Assembly (NCBI RefSeq): GCF_000980875.1
Contig: NZ_LAYO01000090.1
Coordinates: 1-59,587, forward strand
Length of the DNA: 59,587 bases
Origin: Leucobacter sp. Ag1
GTDB lineage: Bacteria > Actinomycetota > Actinomycetes > Actinomycetales > Microbacteriaceae
Reading direction: 5' to 3'
Below, one piece after another: positions 55,426 to 59,587 of the stretch. Each line of letters starts with the position of its first letter. Positions within the stretch are counted from its first letter, which is position 1. The translations under genes were made by a program, and so were the position numbers. The notes under the pieces are model-generated. The model was not told the origin of the DNA, made no database searches, and saw nothing but the letters and a program-made list of their open reading frames with translations.

Positions 55426-55445
55426 GGACGAGTTCGTTCTGAGAG

Positions 55446-55514
55446 ATGCTCTCCGTTCGCACGGCTTCAGGGGCCAATCCGGGTCCGCTCGCCACCACCA
55501 GAAGACGCTGGTGA
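55446..55514 (+). CDS. possible lysA leader peptide
   Basis: A 22-codon frame from ATG 55446 to TGA 55512-55514, beginning ~14 nt from the predicted transcript start. It ends Thr-Thr-Arg-Arg-Arg-Trp, encoded ACC ACC AGA AGA CGC TGG. The two AGA codons are rare in DNA this G+C-rich. Only a poor ribosome site (GAGAG directly before the ATG) is visible, and a frame of this size could arise by chance. Confidence 0.3.
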   Translation: MLSVRTASGANPGPLATTRRRW

Positions 55515-55521
55515 GCGAGCG
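55486..55521 (+). promoter_or_regulatory. hairpin in the lysA leader
   Basis: CGCTCGC (55486-55492) pairs with GCGAGCG (55515-55521). The inner CACCAG/CTGGTG adds a second 6-bp helix around a 6-nt loop. The stem covers the Thr/Arg/Trp codons and stop of the leader frame. It does not cover the lysA ribosome site (AGGAG ~55550), and no T-run follows. Confidence 0.5.
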
Positions 55522-55561
55522 CCGACGAGCACCATCCAGATCCACCCCCCAGGAGCGAACG

Positions 55562-56995
55562 ATGACCGATGCGATGCGATCGGACGACCTGAACGCCATC
55601 GACCAGCGCGTGTTCCCGCCCGCCGCGCGGCGCGGCAGCGAGTGCGGCCAGCTCAAGCTCGGCGGCATCCGCGCCACCGAACTCGTCGAGCGCTTCGGCT
55701 CGCCGCTCTACGTGGTCGACGAGGACGCCGCCCGCGCCCGGGCGCGCGAGATCCGCGGGGCGCTGCAGCGCGAGTTCGCCCGGGTCGGCACCGAGGCCAC
55801 CGTCTACTACGCGGGCAAGGCGTTCCTCTGCGTCGAGGTCGCCCGCTGGATGAGCGAAGAGGGCCTCAACATCGACGTCGCCAGCGGCGGCGAGCTCGCC
55901 GTTGCGCTCGCGGCCGGAGTCGATCCCGCGCGCATCGGGTTCCACGGCAACAACAAGTCGGAGCGCGAGATCGCCCGCGCGGTCGCGGCCGGCGTCGGCA
56001 CGCTGATCCTCGATTCGGTGCAGGAGATCGCGCGGGTCGCCGCCGCAGCGACCGAGGCCGGGATCCGGCAGCGGGTCCGCCTGCGCGTCAACAGCGGCGT
56101 GCACGCCTCCACCCACGACTTCCTCGCGACCTCCCACGAGGACCAGAAGTTCGGGCTGCCGCTCGATCGCGCGGTCGAGGTCGTCGGCCTCATCGCGGCG
56201 GAGCCCGCCCTCGACTTCGCCGGGCTGCACTGCCACATCGGATCCCAGATCTTCGCCACCGACGGGTTCCGCGAGTCGGCCCGCCGCCTCGTCGGCGTCT
56301 ACGGTGCGCTGGCCGAGGTGCTCGGCACCCCCGTGCCCGAGCTGAACCTCGGGGGCGGCTTCGGCATCGCCTACACCCCGGCCCAGGCCGAGGAGGAGCC
56401 CGAGGTCGCGGCGATCGCGCGCGAGCTCGCCGACATCGTCGCCGCGAGCTGCGCCGAGGCGGGGATCCCGATCCCCAGGGTCGCGTTCGAGCCCGGGCGC
56501 AGCGTGATCGGTCAGGCCGGCGTGACGCTCTACACGGTCGGCACGACCAAGCCCGTCTCTCTGCGCGGCAGCGACGCCGACGCGGATCCGGCCGACCTCG
56601 GGCACGCCGAGCGCCTCTACGTCAGCGTCGACGGCGGCATGAGCGACAACGCGAGGCCCGCGCTCTACGGCGCCGACTACCACGTGCGCCTCGCCAACCG
56701 GCGGAGCGAGGCCGAGGCCGCGCTCGTGCGCGTCGTCGGCAAGCACTGCGAGTCCGGCGACATCGTCGTGCAGCGCGACCTGCTGCCGGGCGACGTGGCC
56801 CCGGGCGATCTGCTCGCGGTCGCCGCGACCGGCGCCTACTGCTGGTCGCTGTCGAGCAACTACAACTACGTGCCCAGACCCCCCGTGGTCGCGGTGCGCG
56901 AAGGCGATGCCCGCATGATCGTGCGCGGCGAGACGGAGGACGAGCTGCTCGCGCGAAGCGTGTTCGAGCCGCTCCCGAACGGAGGAAGCAAGTGA
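55562..56995 (+). CDS. lysA: diaminopimelate decarboxylase
   Basis: 477 aa PLP enzyme making L-lysine from meso-diaminopimelate. The PLP lysine is Lys86 in YYAGKAFLC. Also present are NIDVASGGELAVAL, FHGNNKSEREI, HCHIGSQI, GGGFGIAY, EPGRSVIGQAG, the catalytic Cys in GKHCESGDIV, and the C-terminal GAYCWSLSSNYN. ATG 55562 follows AGGAG. The stop overlaps the GTG of hom by 4 nt. Confidence 0.97.
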   Translation: MTDAMRSDDLNAIDQRVFPPAARRGSECGQLKLGGIRATELVERFGSPLYVVDEDAARARAREIRGALQREFARVGTEATVYYAGKAFLCVEVARWMSEEGLNIDVASGGELAVALAAGVDPARIGFHGNNKSEREIARAVAAGVGTLILDSVQEIARVAAAATEAGIRQRVRLRVNSGVHASTHDFLATSHEDQKFGLPLDRAVEVVGLIAAEPALDFAGLHCHIGSQIFATDGFRESARRLVGVYGALAEVLGTPVPELNLGGGFGIAYTPAQAEEEPEVAAIARELADIVAASCAEAGIPIPRVAFEPGRSVIGQAGVTLYTVGTTKPVSLRGSDADADPADLGHAERLYVSVDGGMSDNARPALYGADYHVRLANRRSEAEAALVRVVGKHCESGDIVVQRDLLPGDVAPGDLLAVAATGAYCWSLSSNYNYVPRPPVVAVREGDARMIVRGETEDELLARSVFEPLPNGGSK

Positions 56996-58299
56996 ACGGA
57001 TACCGCGATCTCCGCGTCGCACTGCTGGGCTGCGGCTCGGTGGGGGCGCAGGTGGCCAGGCTGATCCTCGAGCAGGGCGACGAGCTCGCCGCTCGGGTCG
57101 GCGCGCGCCTGCAGCTCGCCGGCATCGCCGTGCGCAGCCTCGACGCCAAGCGCGACGTCGAGCTGCCGCAGGAGCTCTTCACCACCGACGCGGAGCAGCT
57201 CGTGCTCGGCGCCGACGTGGTGGTCGAGCTCATGGGCGGCGTCGAGCCCGCGCGCACCCTGATCCTGCAGGCCCTCGAGGCCGGCGCCGACGTGGTCACG
57301 GCCAACAAGGCGCTCATCGCGGCGCACGGCCCCGAGCTGGCGGACGCCGCCGAGCAGGTCGGCGCGCAGCTCTCCTACGAGGCCGCCGTCGCCGGCGCGA
57401 TCCCGATCATCCGCCCGCTGCGCGAGAGCCTCGCCGGCGATCACATCACGCGGGTCCTCGGCATCGTCAACGGATCCACGAACTACATCCTCGACCGCAT
57501 GGATCGCTTCGGCGACAGCGCCGAGGACGCGATGCGCGTCGCGAGCGAGCTCGGCTACCTCGAGGCCGACCCGACCCTCGACGTCGAGGGCTACGACGCC
57601 GCGCAGAAGGCGACCATCCTCGCGAGCATCGCGTTCCACACCGAGGTGCCGGTCGACGCCGTGCACCGCGAGGGCATCACGGGCATCACCTCCGAGCAGA
57701 TCCAGGCCGCCCGAAACGCCGGCGCCGTCATCAAGCTCCTCGCGATCGCCGAGCGGGTCACCGCGACCGACGGGACCCAGGGCGTCTCGGCCCGGGTCTA
57801 CCCGGCGCTGATCGACCGCGATCACCCCCTCGCGGCCGTGCACGGCGGCAAGAACGCCGTGTTCGTCGAGGCCGAGGCCGCGGGCGAGCTCATGTTCTAC
57901 GGCGCGGGCGCCGGCGGCGTCGAGACCGCGTCCGCCGTGCTCGGCGACCTCGTCTCGGCCGCGCGCCGGCACGTGGTCGGCGGCCCCGGCATCCCGGGAT
58001 CGGCGCACGCCGATCTGCCGATCCTGCCCGTCGGCGAGGTGCGCACGCGCTACCAGGTCATGCTCGACGTGCGCGACGAGCCCGGCGTGCTCGCGGCGAT
58101 CGCCGGGATCCTCGCCGATCACGGCGTCTCGGCGGCGAGCGTCGAGCAGTCCGTGCCCGAGGACGCCGCGGGCACGGCTACCCTGGTCATCGGCACGCAC
58201 ACGGCGCGCGAGGCGGATCTCGCGGCGACCGTCGACGCGCTCCGCGACAGCGACGTGGTGACGGCCGTGACCAGCGTGCTCCGACTCGAGGGAAACTGA
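56992..58299 (+). CDS. hom: homoserine dehydrogenase
   Basis: 435 aa. N-terminal NAD(P)-binding domain (VALLGCGSVGAQVARLI, VVTANKALIA), catalytic domain (GIVNGSTNYILDRM, LEADPTLDVEGYDAAQKATILASIAF) and a C-terminal ACT domain (YQVMLDVRDEPGVLAAIAGILADHGVSAASVEQS). The ACT domain suggests feedback control by threonine, as in other actinobacteria. GTG 56992 follows GGAGGAAG and overlaps the lysA stop. The thrB start overlaps its stop (TGATG). Confidence 0.97.
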   Translation: MNGYRDLRVALLGCGSVGAQVARLILEQGDELAARVGARLQLAGIAVRSLDAKRDVELPQELFTTDAEQLVLGADVVVELMGGVEPARTLILQALEAGADVVTANKALIAAHGPELADAAEQVGAQLSYEAAVAGAIPIIRPLRESLAGDHITRVLGIVNGSTNYILDRMDRFGDSAEDAMRVASELGYLEADPTLDVEGYDAAQKATILASIAFHTEVPVDAVHREGITGITSEQIQAARNAGAVIKLLAIAERVTATDGTQGVSARVYPALIDRDHPLAAVHGGKNAVFVEAEAAGELMFYGAGAGGVETASAVLGDLVSAARRHVVGGPGIPGSAHADLPILPVGEVRTRYQVMLDVRDEPGVLAAIAGILADHGVSAASVEQSVPEDAAGTATLVIGTHTAREADLAATVDALRDSDVVTAVTSVLRLEGN

Positions 58300-59249
58300 T
58301 GACCGCAGCTGCACCGCGCGCCGTCCGCGTGCGCGTCCCCGCCACGAGCGCCAATCTCGGCCCCGGCTTCGACACGCTCGGGCTCGCACTGGCGCACGGC
58401 GACGAGCTGACCGCGACGACCCGCCCCGACGGAGCGATCCGCGTCGCCGTCTCCGGTGTGGGGGAGGGCGAGGTCCCGACCGACGCCAGCAACCTGGTCG
58501 CGCGCTCGGCCGCCCATGTTTACTCGCGCCTCGGGCGCGAACTGCCCGGGCTCGACATCGTCGCGCACAACCGGATCCCGCACGGGCGCGGCATGGGCTC
58601 GTCGGGCTCGGCGATCGTCGCCGGCGTCATGATCGCGGCGGGGCTCCTCGCGAGCGACCCCGAGTCGCCGCTCGACCTGAGCGAGGACGAGCTGCTCGCC
58701 TTCGCGACCGAGCTCGAGGGGCATCCCGACAACGTCGCGCCCGCGCTCTTCGGCGGCCTGACCATCGCGTGGACCACCGACGAGGGCCCGCGGTTCAAGC
58801 GACTGCTCGTGCACCGGGGCGTCGCTCCGCTGGTGCTCGTGCCGAGCTTCACCATGTCGACGGAGCTCGCGCGCAGCCTGCAGCCGAAGGAGGTGCCCTA
58901 CGCCGACGCCGTGTTCAACGTGTCGCGTTCGGCGCTGCTCGTCGCGGCGCTCACGCAGAGCCCCGAACTGCTCTTCGCCGCCACCGAGGATCGGCTGCAC
59001 CAGGACTACCGCGGCGAGGCCATGCCGCAGACCCGCGACCTGATCCGCGCCCTGCGTGCGGCGGGGCACGCGGCGGTCGTCTCGGGCGCCGGCCCCTCGA
59101 TCCTCGTACTCTCGCCCGGTCCCGCCGAGCGCCTCGCGGCGGCCGAGCTCGCCGCCGAGCACGGGCCCGAGTGGCAGCGGTTGCTCCTGGCCGTCGATAT
59201 CAAGGGTGCTACAGTGGAGGAGATCCCGGCGGTTCCAGCGGCGGCATAG
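58299..59249 (+). CDS. thrB: homoserine kinase
   Basis: 316 aa GHMP kinase that phosphorylates homoserine for threonine synthesis. It has VPATSANLGPGFDTLGLALA at the N-terminus, the ATP loop PHGRGMGSSGSAIVAGVMIAAGLL (about residues 88-112), GHPDNVAPALFGGL, and SGAGPSILVLSPG near the C-terminus. The ATG overlaps the hom stop. It is the last gene of the lysA-hom-thrB operon. Confidence 0.96.
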   Translation: MTAAAPRAVRVRVPATSANLGPGFDTLGLALAHGDELTATTRPDGAIRVAVSGVGEGEVPTDASNLVARSAAHVYSRLGRELPGLDIVAHNRIPHGRGMGSSGSAIVAGVMIAAGLLASDPESPLDLSEDELLAFATELEGHPDNVAPALFGGLTIAWTTDEGPRFKRLLVHRGVAPLVLVPSFTMSTELARSLQPKEVPYADAVFNVSRSALLVAALTQSPELLFAATEDRLHQDYRGEAMPQTRDLIRALRAAGHAAVVSGAGPSILVLSPGPAERLAAAELAAEHGPEWQRLLLAVDIKGATVEEIPAVPAAA

Positions 59250-59265
59250 CCACGCAGAACTACGA

Positions 59266-59369
59266 GGTTCGCATCGCGAACCGAGGATCGTTTTCCCCAC
59301 CGAGACCACGGTCCGGTGTCCTTGAAGCACACTCGTGCGCATTTCGCGGGAGGAACTGGGTTCGCCCAG
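59266..59369 (+). promoter_or_regulatory. structured region between thrB and rho
   Basis: GGTTCGC-ATC-GCGAACC (59266-59282) with TTTT eight nt later could be a weak terminator for the thrB operon. CTGGG-TTCG-CCCAG (59356-59369) is a UUCG-capped hairpin in the presumed rho leader. The GAAAGGA ribosome site follows. Confidence 0.4.
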
Positions 59370-59403
59370 CGGCCCCCGCATCACGTTCCCGAAAGGAAAA
59401 CCC

Positions 59404-59587
59404 GTGGAGCAGAACTCCGAAGAGACCACGGCTGCGCCCGCAGCCGACGCCGCGCCCGCTGAGGCGACGGCACCCGCACGTCGCCGCACCTCGCGGCGTG
59501 TGAGTGCAGCGGCCGGTGCCCCGGCCGAGGCGCCCGTCGAGGCGGCTCCGGCCGCCGAGGCCGCCCCCGCCGAGGAGGCGCCGAAGA
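59404..59587 (+). CDS. rho: transcription termination factor Rho, N-terminal fragment
   Basis: Only the first 61 codons are inside the window. The start is GTG, preceded by GAAAGGA. The visible part is a low-complexity Ala/Pro/Glu stretch with an Arg-rich segment (APARRRTSRRVSAAAG). This matches the long disordered N-terminal extension of actinobacterial Rho and precedes the RNA-binding domain. Identification rests mainly on this composition and on the thrB-rho gene order, since no catalytic part is visible. Confidence 0.7.
   Translation, partial: MEQNSEETTAAPAADAAPAEATAPARRRTSRRVSAAAGAPAEAPVEAAPAAEAAPAEEAPK

Noticed and set aside
55432-55561. Lysine riboswitch upstream of lysA
   Set aside because: The leader is only ~130 nt and I cannot find the conserved core or the multi-helix junction. 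The hairpin with a small reading frame explains the region better.

Overview
The window is 59.6 kb of very G+C-rich DNA, densely coding, with a strong G/C bias at third codon positions. The gene set and order (dxr-rseP-ispG; argS, lysA, hom, thrB, rho; P1-family peptidase; TANNNT -10 boxes almost on top of start codons) fit a high-GC actinobacterium. Microbacteriaceae, perhaps Leucobacter-like, is my inference. I see no rRNA, insertion sequence, prophage or CRISPR array. One tRNA gene is present.

Layout. (1) 1-7732: the 5' end of a PlsC-type acyltransferase, an FKBP lipoprotein, and the isoprenoid/envelope block dxr, rseP, a CapA-like protein, a DD-carboxypeptidase and ispG. (2) 7722-12719: an RNB ribonuclease, then a PadR regulator with an ABC ATPase and an FtsX-type permease. 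(3) 12737-21445: a catabolic module with an Asp/Glu racemase, amidase, LysR regulator, YtcJ-type amidohydrolase, polar amino acid ABC transporter and a self-cleaving P1 peptidase. (4) 21442-31180: LOG protein, UvrA-like ATPase, aroQ, trmB, an alkylation-repair operon (membrane protein, Ada-AlkA fusion, Ogt), CutC and a DUF1905/YdeI protein. (5) 31224-35757: a LuxR-type ATPase regulator broken by a frameshift, an isochorismatase-like hydrolase and a GlxA-type regulator. (6) 35839-38445: tRNA-Arg(CCG) divergent from argS, then a DUF2993 protein. (7) 38458-42626: PucR regulator, zinc alcohol dehydrogenase and APC permease. (8) 42628-55383: two divergent operons. One encodes an M20 peptidase, a serine hydrolase and a SIS protein. 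The other encodes a peptide ABC transporter, S66 LD-carboxypeptidase, class A beta-lactamase-fold protein and D-amino-acid dehydrogenase. (9) 55562-59587: lysA-hom-thrB and the start of rho.

The most interesting system is region 8. The order importer, LD-carboxypeptidase, serine peptidases, D-amino-acid oxidation reads as a pathway for importing and dismantling peptides that contain D-amino acids, probably cell-wall peptides. It lies between argS and lysA, which are neighbours in many actinobacteria. Region 3 is a second, unrelated set of genes with a similar chemical theme (racemase, amidase, amidohydrolase, aminopeptidase of the DmpA/BapA type).

Regulatory signals recur. At least eleven genes have a TANNNT hexamer 6-7 nt before the start codon, the architecture of leaderless mRNAs. 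The PadR gene has a tandem ATAC-N7-GTAT operator over its -10 box. The lysA leader carries a 22-codon open frame whose last codons (Thr-Thr-Arg-Arg-Arg-Trp) lie inside a strong hairpin.
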